DNA from: Owenia fusiformis
Lineage: Eukaryota > Annelida > Polychaeta > Sabellida > Oweniidae
Assembly: GCA_903813345.2 (NCBI GenBank)
Contig: CAIIXF020000001.1
Coordinates: 3,966,001-4,030,000 of the forward strand
Direction of reading: 5' to 3'
Length of the DNA stretch: 64,000 nt
Shown: positions 18,343 through 28,750 of the stretch, piece by piece
Layout: each line of letters opens with the position of its first letter
How positions within the stretch are numbered: position 1 is the stretch's first letter
Position numbers and translations under genes: made by a program
The notes under the pieces: model-generated
Database searches by the model: none
Told to the model about the DNA's origin: nothing
What the model saw: only the letters and a program-made list of their open reading frames with translations

Positions 18343-19587
18343 CACGGTGTATAACCCAAACGCTCCTACATGCACGACGGAGCGTTTCATAACTGAAATT
18401 AAACAAAGAAACGCTCCGGAGTAGGAAAACTGGCTGGCGGGAATGATGAGCCGTCTGACGATTTCCCCAATAATGGGAATAAGAGGTATGAGTTACATAT
18501 TTTCGAGTATACCATTCGATGGATGTGATATTCATGTTGTACTTGGCTGGCTGTTGACGTTTGAAGCAATTAGGAAGAGCTGTACGAAGCAGTATAGATA
18601 TCAAAATCCAAAAACGTATTTGTCATTCTACTGGTCAAAACCCATTTTGTCGTTACATGTGATTAGTTGAGCCAAGATTAGAGCACCAACGTATATTTTA
18701 GTCAAATTCCAATGCTTCAACGCACCATACATTATCGTAATAGTGATATGATGACCGAAAATCCAGTCTTAAAAATGATGACATTCTCATATTCAAGAAA
18801 CGCTCCAATCTGGTTAACAAAGTGAACTGGAAACGCTCCGGTAGTCTAGATCTGTTTAGGAAATATATAGCTTGACTTTCCTTTTCAGGAAGAGAAAGAA
18901 ATTAAGATCTATTAAACCCCTTGGCATCAAAAGAAGAAAGATTCATTCACATATTAATTTTCGTTTTTTTCTATAGTTTTATGATCTAGCACACATGTAG
19001 GCATGACATCATCTAATGTAGGCTTAAATCAGCTAGTTGCACGTTTAGCACCACCAGGTTCAGATGTCTTAATTTGCCTAACAAGTACAACACGTGTATG
19101 AGAGATAGATTCGATTCGGAACTCTTCTCTAATAATCTGAAAATGATATAAAAAAGTAACAAACAAGCGATTTCTTGAGAATAAGTAATGGATTTGGACT
19201 GGGAATTTAAGAAATGAGAATATACGAGTTTGTGATCTACTACTTTAAGAGAAATATTAACGTTTTCATAGAAATACTAGTTTAATTCGTAATTTGTGGT
19301 CAATTCGTCATCTTCAGATTCCTTCGATCTACACTACGGAGCTTTGATCAAGCAAATAACAGTTTACCACCAGAAGTTGAATAAATAAGATCTTTGCTCA
19401 CCGTATTGTTCATCGAATGGTACATAATATTTCACCAAAACATATGATATGTAAGAGAAACGAGAGAAACAATACTTACGGTCATAGTGGAGTCTTCATT
19501 AGCCGCCATTTTATTTCGCTCCGGAGCGTTTCCGCGTAAATGAAACGCTCCGTCGTGCATGTAGGAGCGTTTGGGTTATACACCGTG
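18343..19587. mobile_element. Transib-like DNA transposon, non-autonomous
   Basis: Perfect 48-bp terminal inverted repeats (18343-18390 and 19540-19587) begin CACGGTGTATAACCCAAACG. The 5-bp sequence TAGAC is duplicated exactly on both sides (18338-18342 and 19588-19592). A CAC-starting heptamer plus a 5-bp duplication is the signature of Transib elements, the superfamily related to RAG recombinase. A second inverted block GAAACGCTCCGGA lies at 18408-18420 and 19520-19532. AAACGCTCC, in either direction, occurs at least eight times across the element, as subterminal binding sites often do. No transposase-length frame is present, only a possible spliced 45-codon frame on the minus strand. The identical ends suggest recent mobility. 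Confidence 0.75.
19029..19509 (-). CDS. Possible spliced 45-codon frame inside the Transib-like element
   Basis: Exon 1 at 19480-19509 reads MAANEDSTMT and ends at a textbook donor, GTAAGT. Exon 2 at 19029-19136 follows TTTTATATCATTTTCAG and reads IIREEFRIESISHTRVVLV to a TGA in the same phase. The start lies about 30 bp inside the right inverted repeat, where transposase genes often begin. It could be the remnant 5' end of a transposase or a captured host exon. I do not recognise the product, and it could be chance. Confidence 0.35.
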
Positions 19588-19636
19588 TAGACAGACCAAT
19601 GATGGATCAATTTAGGATCAATTTATCAATGGGATA

Positions 19637-19873
19637 ATTATTTTTCTTACTAGAAGTGCACTAAATGTATAATATATAATATCATTGAAAATTTAATTTA
19701 ATGTCAAATAGTTCGATTTAGCAGGAAATCAACAAGCAAAGTTTATCATCATGAAATTGGGTTTCCGGTGTTTATTGTGGCGATATCCTCCTGTTATTCA
19801 TTTTGCCAATATATATCAAATTTATTTTTTAATGTTATTATTATACATTTAGTACACTAAGTGTAGGATAACT
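19637..19873. mobile_element. Short inverted-repeat element, family B copy 1
   Basis: CACTAAATGTATAATA near 19648 faces TATTATACATTTAGTACACT near 19845, with AGTGTAGGATAA outside. The interior resembles the copy at 27977-28247, including GCGATATCCTCC. No coding frame. Confidence 0.65.
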
Positions 19874-21400
19874 CTTTAGTCCAAGAACAGGTAGTTATTA
19901 AAAGTGAATTACTGAAGAGGACTAATCAGTTCCATTTTCATAATACTCATAACTTAAGAGACACACTAATGGGAGGAATCTCCCAATACACACCACTCAT
20001 CTACTGATTACTATTGAATTCCTGAGTACATTAAGCTCACCAAATTAGAAGTATTGTCCCACTTATTCCCCGAGGTGTATTGATCAGTTTTTCTCTGTTT
20101 GTTTACAAATATAAAATGCTATCATTTTCCTGTTTTGATGTTTCCCCTTACCAATTGCACTTAACCAGAAAATTGTCTCTAGCTAAAACCATGGCAACAG
20201 TTAAATTCAATTATAATACAAATTCAAATAGATATAGGAAAGACCAAAAAACACAATGCATAATCTAAAAGAGTGGCCCCTCTGGGAATAGAACATGTGA
20301 CAGTTAACGACAAGGTGTCATATTTGTTTTCACAAATCTACCAAAAAGTGGTATAAGCCACCCAAAGGGGCTTCTTAAAAACCATTCTTTATCCATATAA
20401 TTCTAGAATGCATATAATTCCATATATTCTAGAATGCAATAAATGTGAGTATTGGTACTTTTTAATGATTAGATTAAATGGAAGAACTGTGATAAAATAA
20501 AACATCTTTTATCTCATGCTGTTTTCATCCTATGATTCCAATAACTATAGACAAGAAGAGATTATTTAAGAATGTTTAATGGAAAATCGTGATTCCTAGT
20601 GTCCATTAAGTTTTGCTAAGTAAATAGTAAGCAATTACTAGATTCTGCAAGTAGAAAATGGAATATCCATAAAACATCATAAATGAAATCCTTAGAATGT
20701 AGTGGGTGATGATAGCCTTGACACAAAAATTGCACACCTTGTCTAAGTGATAAAAACAAAGATTTTCATTCGCTCAAGGATTTATGAAATCGAGTTCATC
20801 CTGTTCATACATATGGAAACATATCCTTGTTGTTGTTATGGTTACAAGATATGAGTTATAAAAAAATAGGGCACACTTATATTGATCTATCAAGACAATT
20901 TTTGGTAGTATGAGTCATTATACACAATGAAATAATAATATTTTCCCACTGATTCATGATATTCAAAGTTATTAATATTTTTATCAAGATTACCTGATGA
21001 GATAACTAATAAAATGATTAAACATAGTGCCTCTTCTCTTTATCTTCCTGTCAGTCAATTGCTTAATAGGATTTTAGATGAGAATATTTTCCCAGACATC
21101 TGGAAAGAAGGCACTGTCATTCCAATATCTAAGAAAGGGGAAAGAGGTACAATATGTAATTATAGACCACTGACCCTCTTATGTAGTTTTTCTAAAATAT
21201 TGGAAAGGATCATTCATAAAAGACTTCTTCTCCACTTGCTAGAAAATAATTGATTATACAAATTTCAAAGTGGCTTTTTACCAAAACATAATACAGTGAA
21301 TCAACTTATACATATTGTTTATGACCTTCATACGAACATCAATAATGGGAAAAATGTGCGTTCCATATTTCTTGATCTCATGTCAGCGTTTGACCTAGTT

Positions 21401-23554
21401 TGACCTAGACCTGGACATTCATAAAGCTACTGGCCCCGACCTTATTTCTAATCACATGTTAAAACTCACAGCTCATACTCTAGCCCAACCACTATCCACA
21501 CTCTTCAACATCATGTTATCCAAAGGTGTATTCCCATCTACGTGGAAACTAGCAAATGTATGTCCTATATTCAAGAAAAACGATAAATGTAACATTAACA
21601 ACTATAGACCAATAGCCCTCTTGAGTACTATTTCTAAATTACTTGAAAAGATCATTGCAAATCGAATAACAAAACATCTCCTTTCTAATGACCTCCTTTT
21701 CAAATACCAATCTGGCTTCCTCCCTGGCCACAGCACTCAATCTCAACTAGCAGCAATTGAACATTACCTACAAGACAATATAAATAACAAGAAATCTGTA
21801 AAAACTATCTTTTTAGACATTGCTTCTGCATTTGACCGTGTCCCCCACACTTTACTATTACACAAACTAAAAGCTTATGGCATAAGGGGCATGCTACTCA
21901 AACTACTCAAAAATTACTTACTAGATCGCAGAATAAAGGTTAACATATCTGGCATATCCTCTAACATATCCGACCCACACTTTATCAACTGTGGCGTTCC
22001 CCAAGGCTCAATCATTGGTCCCATATTGTTCCTAGTATATATAAATGACTTACCTGATAACCTAGACTCCAAATGTTTCATATATGCTGACGACACCTCA
22101 ATATATTTCCCCTTTGACCCAAATAGCCCTAGTGATATTGATCAGACTGTTGCTCGTAATCTCCTTGCTATTGAAAATTGGTCACTTACTTGGAAATTAA
22201 CATTTAAACCTGAAAAAAGCTTTGAACTTATTTTCCACAGTTCCAGAACCAATAATGTAAATATAAATCACTCAAACCTTTTCAACCAAGTTATTCAGAG
22301 AGTACCAAGTCACAAACATCTGGGATATGTCTTTGACCAACTCCTATCAAATAAAGACCACATCTTAGGTCTTCGAAATAAAATTACCAAACTCACAAAT
22401 CCCCTTAAAGCCCTCAAATCTAAACTGACATCTTCTCACTTGGAAACACTTTTTAAGTCCTACATTCTCCCACACTTTGACAATGGATCACTTCTTTTTG
22501 ACTCATCTTCCAAGTATTTACTTGGATATCTAAATAGTGCCTACTATCAATGTGCTCTTATCTGTTCAGGTTGTCTACCAGGAACCAGCACAACTAAAGT
22601 TCTTAACATATTAAATTGGCCAAGCCTAGAAACTAGACGAAAACTCCAAATTAACAACTTCATGTTCAATGTTAGTAAAGGTACATCTCCACCATACATA
22701 AACGATATTTTTGATAAGTTTCGATGTGATACTCAAAGAGAACTACGACATACTCGCCCCTTTAGGCTACCCAACCATGCCACTACTAAATACCTGAACT
22801 CCTGCATACCAAATGCAATCTCCCATTGGCTATCTGTACCAAAGAATATTCAAACAAGTAAAACCCTCATTGCCTTTAAGAACAACAATCGCAAGCACCT
22901 TCTCAACCTTGACATAAACATAATCCCTACCTCAATGCTAAATATTTCTAGAAATGAAGAAACACTTATTAATAGGTTTAGGGTAGACCTGCTCTTCAGG
23001 GCTCAACTCTTTGCCCACAATTACACCTTCATCAGCTCTCCTAATTGTTCTTGTGGTCTACCCGAAACTCCAAAACACTTCTTTTTTCACTGCCCTCTGA
23101 ATGAAAATGCAAGAACCATCTTTTTCAATACTCTCTATACTGAAACTCCTTTGATCCCCACTAACCAATCCACACTTTTAGAATACCTAGCCTTTGGCAA
23201 TCATAATTTTAGCAAGGATGAAAACACAAAAATCTTTACTCTGACTTCTACCTTTATTAAGAGATGGCTTACCCCATATTGAACAAGACTGAAGAAGACT
23301 ATCTTAGAACCTATTGTACCCTGCCTTGTCATGCAAATATAAATTACATTGTCCCTCTGCCCTGTATTTCCCCCAGTCCCAGCCCAGCTCAGACCCCCCC
23401 CCCCCCTTCCACCCCTCTTCATCTTTTTCCCCGCTTGGCTAGAGTGCTTATAATGCCAAAATGGTGATTAGCACTTGAATATGCTCTCTTGTATTTACTA
23501 TATTACCCCATGTACATCTATTTTTTTATAAATAAATAAAAAAAAAAAAAAAAA
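21401..23554 (+). mobile_element. Jockey/CR1-like LINE, 5'-truncated, inserted in an older LINE
   Basis: The insertion runs from 21401 to an A-rich tail (AATAAATAAA then poly-A) ending near 23554. The target sequence ACCTAGTT is duplicated at 21393-21400 and 23555-23562. Truncated 5' end, 3' A-tail and short target duplication are expected of target-primed reverse transcription. Removing it restores the reading frame of the older LINE across the joint. Confidence 0.85.
21402..23282 (+). CDS. LINE reverse transcriptase (5'-truncated ORF2)
   Basis: The frame is open from the truncation (DLDIHKATGPDLISNHM) to the stop at 23280-23282, about 626 codons. RT motifs run in order: KATGPD, NYRPIALLSTISKLLEKI, IFLDIASAFDRV (A), GVPQGSIIGPILFLVYINDL (B), YADDTSIY (C, catalytic DD) and HLGYVF. 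A C-terminal Cys-His motif follows (CSCGLPETPKHFFFHC). The endonuclease and ORF1 are missing. No internal stop, so the copy is young. The first ATG is internal to the protein and is not a true start. Confidence 0.88.
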   Translation, partial: DLDLDIHKATGPDLISNHMLKLTAHTLAQPLSTLFNIMLSKGVFPSTWKLANVCPIFKKNDKCNINNYRPIALLSTISKLLEKIIANRITKHLLSNDLLFKYQSGFLPGHSTQSQLAAIEHYLQDNINNKKSVKTIFLDIASAFDRVPHTLLLHKLKAYGIRGMLLKLLKNYLLDRRIKVNISGISSNISDPHFINCGVPQGSIIGPILFLVYINDLPDNLDSKCFIYADDTSIYFPFDPNSPSDIDQTVARNLLAIENWSLTWKLTFKPEKSFELIFHSSRTNNVNINHSNLFNQVIQRVPSHKHLGYVFDQLLSNKDHILGLRNKITKLTNPLKALKSKLTSSHLETLFKSYILPHFDNGSLLFDSSSKYLLGYLNSAYYQCALICSGCLPGTSTTKVLNILNWPSLETRRKLQINNFMFNVSKGTSPPYINDIFDKFRCDTQRELRHTRPFRLPNHATTKYLNSCIPNAISHWLSVPKNIQTSKTLIAFKNNNRKHLLNLDINIIPTSMLNISRNEETLINRFRVDLLFRAQLFAHNYTFISSPNCSCGLPETPKHFFFHCPLNENARTIFFNTLYTETPLIPTNQSTLLEYLAFGNHNFSKDENTKIFTLTSTFIKRWLTPY

Positions 23555-24330
23555 ACCTAGTTCCACACCATCTACTTATAAAAAAAACTTTAAGCCTACG
23601 GATGTAATGACAATTTTATCTCCTTAATGACATATTATCTTTCAAACAGGAGAACGCAAGTACGGGTAAACAAAAGTTTGGTCAACCCATTTCAAGGTTT
23701 AAAAGGTCAGTGAGAGAGCACACGAGCCTTGTCTCTGTATCAACTACGAAAATGACTAGGTGTATGGCAAGGCAAATAGAAATCAAATTCAATAGACTTA
23801 GAGCTGGTCTACTTTTGAACAGTCACTTTTATTCTCATAATTTTGTTTCGGTAACAGATCCCAAATGTCAATGTGGTGAAAATTTCAAACCACTGAACAC
23901 TTTTTAATCAAGTGTCCACTGCTACTTAATGGATGTGAAGTTCTTCTTGCAGGACTATTAGACTTGAACTGTTTACGCGAGTTTGAACCTTATTCAATTC
24001 AAAGGAAAGCATATTTTCTATTGAATGGAGATAAAAATTTGGACATTGAAACAAATAAAAAACTGATTGAAATCACTGCTCACTATACTTTTCAAGCTAT
24101 ACAAAGACATGGTAATTTTCAATGTTAGATTTTGATACCATAACTTGGGACTGGGGAACAAGCAAACCAAACAACAACAAAAAAGAAAAAATCTTCTCTG
24201 AACATTTCTAAATATCAAATTTTTATTTATCAACATTGTTTCAATTGTCGATAATGTTGTCCTGTCAACAATGGCAATTTGTACATATGTAATCTATTGA
24301 TTTATAGAAATAAATGTATATAAAAAAAAA

Positions 24331-27300
24331 TCAAGAAGGTGAATTTTCATAAATATATTTTTTCAAATAATTGTGGTTTCCTACAGAATAATCACAATTT
24401 CTTTAAAGAGAATCTGATTTTTTTAAAAATTTAAAATATACATTTTCTCATTGAAACCTATGTTAAATTAAAATCTTTTTCTTGAAATAACCAAACGGTC
24501 AATCGTTTTAATTTTTACATGTTTTGTTAAACATCAGTATATTTTTCACCTAGATTTTTTCAAGAAAATCTGAATTGTAGAAAAAAGTTGATCTAAAAGG
24601 ACAAATGCATTTATCTGGGATAAAGTGGAAGACAACATTTCCAATGTTATTTTCCCATATGAAAAACTCACGCAATCCATTGTTTTCAGCTTAATATTGG
24701 TCACCCATAATTGATATCTTTAAAACCTTTGAATAAATGCATTTTCCCTTTTTCCTGATATATGCCATCATGTTTTCAAGTATATCGAGGGGTTTCACTA
24801 GAAATTCTCACAACAGGCTAAATAAATGAAACCAACAGGCAAAATTAATGGAAATCAAAAATTTAACATGGAAAAGTTGAAAAGCCACTAAAAGTCACTA
24901 GGCGATTTTGTGAAAACAACCGGTGAAAATCGCCTGTTGCCTGCTGCTAATGAAACCTCTGATATCTATCATCTGATCGTTCTACAATTTTTCCATAATT
25001 ATTTTGTTTTGAGAATTTCCAATCATGTAAAAACAGATGCAGGTTGTCTGTTATAACTGCATTGGCTTCACAATTAATATCAACATGGATTGCAATTTAT
25101 ACTACAAAATAGTACATATTTTGTTATAACATTTTATTACATGATAAATGAAGATATTTAATTCATGTAAATGTTCAGTCAAAAAAATCAAGAGGACTTA
25201 GAAATGGCGGTGACAGGTGAAATAGATACTATATATAAGCATAAAATGAATGTAGATACCATATATAGACATAAAATGAATGTAGATACTACCTAAAAGG
25301 AATGCCTGGAGCAGTTTTAATTTGAACCACCCGACAAATTTGACAGACAAATGAATAGACAGACAAATGCCTAGTTGATCCTACAGGCTTGCTGTGTGAG
25401 CCAACAAAATAAACTAATAAAAAATATTTAAGGAGGTATAACTCAGACAGAACCATTTAGGATGACCAATTTGATCAACTGCTTCTGTGATTGATCACCA
25501 TATGAGCCTATTAATAGTCTCAGAAGACTGTATTCATATTATACATTTATTCACTATAAAGTTTACAAACAACAATTTATGGTTACTTAGTGAAAATATC
25601 AATATATGGATGTGCACCTATGGATGTTAAAAATACATAACATAATGATATTATCATTGTCCATCAACTATAAATGCAACTTTTAATTAAAGCTAGATCA
25701 GGCATACACAAAATACACCACCAAGTAGCCACTCCAATGTTAATGGACTGCAGAACTTGTAATCCTCCTTGGTATGTGTGCATATTAAAGAAAACCCAAC
25801 AAATGTTTTTTTCTTGAATCACCATGACAGAGAGCAGGATGCTATAATAATGATGAAAACCACAATAACAATCATTCCACCATCTTGACGACTATATCCC
25901 ACTGGTGGGCTGATAAAAATTCAATAAATGCATAATTACATTTTTGAGCGGAAAGGTGTCGACTCAATGATTGAAAAAATGTAATTACGTATTAGGCCAC
26001 TTAAGATACCATTTACAGATATTAAGTTGCTATTAATAATGTAAAAGACAAACAATAGTTTTTCCAATGTGTAACTCGATCACATTGAATCTGGAATACC
26101 ATGTATAATGTATAACATTTAAAGCCACTTGTAAACAAAACCCCACAGAAGATTGATTGAGGGGGTACATACTGGGATTCCCCAAATAATGTTACGCTAT
26201 ATTTTTTTACTCCCAAAGTGTAAATAATGATGGAATCCTCTTGATATTCTTGTGTAAAATAAAATATTTTGCATATTAGGGGATGCTTTGAAGGTTATTC
26301 TGTGGAATTTCATAAAACATTATGGGAAATTGAAAAGTTATCAGGAAAATGAGAGATTAATGACTTGTTCTGTCCCTGCTACAAATGCTTTTGTTTTGTA
26401 GCTATGACAATCTTTTCATATTACAATGTAATCGAGAGGTTTTAAATAAACATAATAAAAACATCATTGGAGAGAATATAGAAGGATTGTGTTGATATTA
26501 CTATATATAGAAATAAAATATAATTTCATAACAAGCAATTACTGTATATTTGAAGTGTGAAGACACAAAAACAAATAAAAAGGCATTAACATGCAAAATG
26601 TCACAACCTGTCATTTGTTACAGATGCCAACTTCTGAACACTAACTAAGATCCACAAAAAGGTTGGAGACTATAAAAATAGGTCACCGCTTGTGGTGGTG
26701 ACATTAAAATTGGGATTTGGATGTTTGCTGATGATTGATTGTATAATATTGTTCTGTCTATCCTACATTTATCTATTATAAGTGCAATTCAAACAATGAT
26801 TTGACAAATTATATTTGAAATTAAACATGAAAAAGTATAAGTTGGCAATCAGTAGATTTCGAATGAGTTCTCATTGATTGGCAATTGAGACTGGTATATA
26901 TTTTTGTACTTTCAGTTTAGTTAGTATTTGTAGTTAAGATACTTATTTATCATGTTGTAACTAATGTGATCATGTTACAATACAGTTATATGCATTTGAT
27001 GATTTTTATTGCTATTTACTGTTGTTTTAGATATTTCTCATGCTTAGATTTGTTTTATTGATGTTCATCCAATATGTCATTATTAAAAATGGCACAGAAA
27101 ATTTGTGAAGAAAAACATATCGTTCAGCGATAGAGATATTGGTTCGAATCTTTTGGACTGTTGATTATGAATTTATAGTCAGTTATAAGGTCAGAAAATA
27201 ATGACATTCTGACATCTTCATTGTTGGAAAATATTGAGTTGTGTCCCTTGTGGTCAATTATCCTTGCTTTAAATCAGTGAACATGGAGCGATTCAATACC

Positions 27301-27820
27301 TGGCTATATATTGTACTGTTGAGGATCAGTCACTGAAGATGGTATTCCACCAGCCCTTCCAAAAGATACACAGGTATTCACCTCAGAAGAGTTGAATTTT
27401 CCAACCTCCTAGAGTAGTAATAAAATGTCCCATGTGCCATATACATAGTACTATGTACCTCAAGATCGTTACATATTAATAAGTCAATTTTGGTAATAAC
27501 CTATATGAGTAATAAAACCCTTGCATTACTCGATAGATAAAATACCATCTAAAAGATGTTTAAATGCATACAACTATTGTCAGAACCTTTTCAAATCCAA
27601 ATTGTTTCTATTTCCAAAAGCTTTATAATATGATACAATACACAATAATATTAACATAATCTGCAAATTATTAATGGAAATCTTTTTTAAGAGATTTTAA
27701 ATGGCAAAAATATTAAAATATTACCACATTAAATATTAGTCTTACAAGCGTATTAGTCTTAAACTATAATTAACAATTTTAGAACATTTTTAGCCGATGA
27801 AATATCACGAAAAAATCATA
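24331..27820. other. Intergenic AT-rich region, no gene recognised
   Basis: No coding signal. It contains a CAAGGCATTAACATG-family repeat at 26579-26705 and a short two-copy repeat (ATAAAATGAATGTAGATAC) at about 25220-25292. Confidence 0.6.
26579..26705. repeat. CAAGGCATTAACATG-family repeat
   Basis: Same block order as at 5359: GGCATTAACATGCAAAATGT, CATTTGTTACAGATGCC, CCACAAAAAGGTTGGAGACT, then GGTGGTGACAT. Compact at about 127 bp. Confidence 0.65.
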
Positions 27821-27825
27821 TGGAT

Positions 27826-27985
27826 AATTATAGGATATCCTATGATTTTGAGGAATATCATTTTTATCTTTGAGGTGATATTGATATCTGCACGAGAGAG
27901 CGAAGCGAACGAGTGCATATATCAATATCACCGAGTAGATTAAAATGATATTCTGAAAAAAATCATAGGATGTTCTTATTATCCT
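27826..27985. mobile_element. Foldback element, family A second copy
   Basis: The arms TAGGATATCCTATGATTTTG and AAAATCATAGGATGTTC are inverted, with a central hairpin GCACGAGAGAGCGAAGCGAA...CGAGTGC. Same architecture as 7846-8025. Confidence 0.6.
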
Positions 27986-28247
27986 ACACTTACAAGGAGT
28001 GTACTAAATGTATAATATCATTGCAAAATGAATTTCATGCCAAATAGAGTCAATTTGGCGGGAAATCAACAAGCGGAGTATATCGTCACAATATCCTCCG
28101 CATATTGGGTTTTCCGGAGTATATCGTCACGATATCCTCCGCCCGGAGTATATCGTTACGATATCCTCCGGATATTCATTTTGCCAATAAATATCAAATT
28201 TATTTTTTAATGTTATTATACATTTAGTACACTTAGTGTAGGATAAT
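27977..28247. mobile_element. Short inverted-repeat element, family B copy 2
   Basis: The termini are TTATCCTACACTTA...GTGTACTAAATGTATAATA and their complement. Inside are three small palindromes of the form CGGAGTATATCGT / ACGATATCCTCCG. The element sits about 155 bp past the stop codon of the EGF-repeat gene and supplies an AATAAA (minus strand, 28199-28204) that could serve as its poly(A) signal. Confidence 0.65.
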
Positions 28248-28401
28248 GCATATTATTGCTTTGTATAAAGTTCATCTTGTTGTTCTAGTGTTTTGCTGGC
28301 ATCTTGTTGTCATTCCAGCATTTTAGTTAAAAGCCATTGGGGTTATCACTGTTCTGATTATGAGCGTCTATATAACCTTTCCTCGTATCTTCTACTTCTG
28401 G

Positions 28402-28750
28402 TCACTTGTCATCCCCATGTTCCCTCTTATTAATAACATCATGTTCAAACTGACTTCCAGTATCAAGTTCACCATTAAGCTCTTCATGATGACGCCCAAG
28501 GCTCTCCAAATCATCCTGGCTTCCCAGATCTTGTTGACTGCCTATAATTCTCTCACTTGCAAAGTCGCTCTGGCTCCCAATATATTGGTCAATGCCAAGG
28601 TGGGTCTGACTGGCAATCATTGCCATGGATTGTTTAGGGCTATCATCAAGGTATGGATGACTCTCTTCATCTTCCATGTGCATGTCATCATTGTCAGGTA
28701 CAATCTCTTGTTGGGAGTTCTCACTATTTGGCTCAACATCTTTACTAGGA
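28402..28750 (-). CDS. EGF gene last exon: acidic cytoplasmic tail
   Basis: The acceptor TAATTTCAG at 28751-28753 is the one that keeps phase with the membrane exon; a nearer CTTTAG would run into stops. The tail is acidic and repeats a Gly-Ser-Gln-x-Asp word ([24 protein letters not shown]), ending KREHGDDK and TGA. No kinase, SH2 or PDZ-ligand motif is evident. The long open frame on the opposite strand (28360-28767) is its shadow. Confidence 0.78.

Larger units (their letters stand above)
20985..24330 (+). mobile_element. Older LINE fragment, split by a younger LINE
   Basis: A 5'-truncated jockey/CR1-like non-LTR retrotransposon. Before the break (20985-21400) it reads LPDEITNKMIKHSASSLYLP, NYRPLTLLCSFSKILERII, a TGA, then FQSGFLPKHNT and SIFLDLMSAFD (RT motif A). 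After the younger insertion (23563 on) the frame resumes with a large internal deletion, then LRAGLLLNSHFYSHNF and a C-terminal Cys-His motif (CQCG...EHFLIKCP). It ends near 24322-24330 in a short A-run. The stop codon, frameshift and deletion make it dead. Confidence 0.75.

Noticed and set aside
18308-18604. 98-codon minus-strand frame in the Transib-like element
   Set aside because: It runs through the left inverted repeat into flanking DNA and shows no transposase motif.
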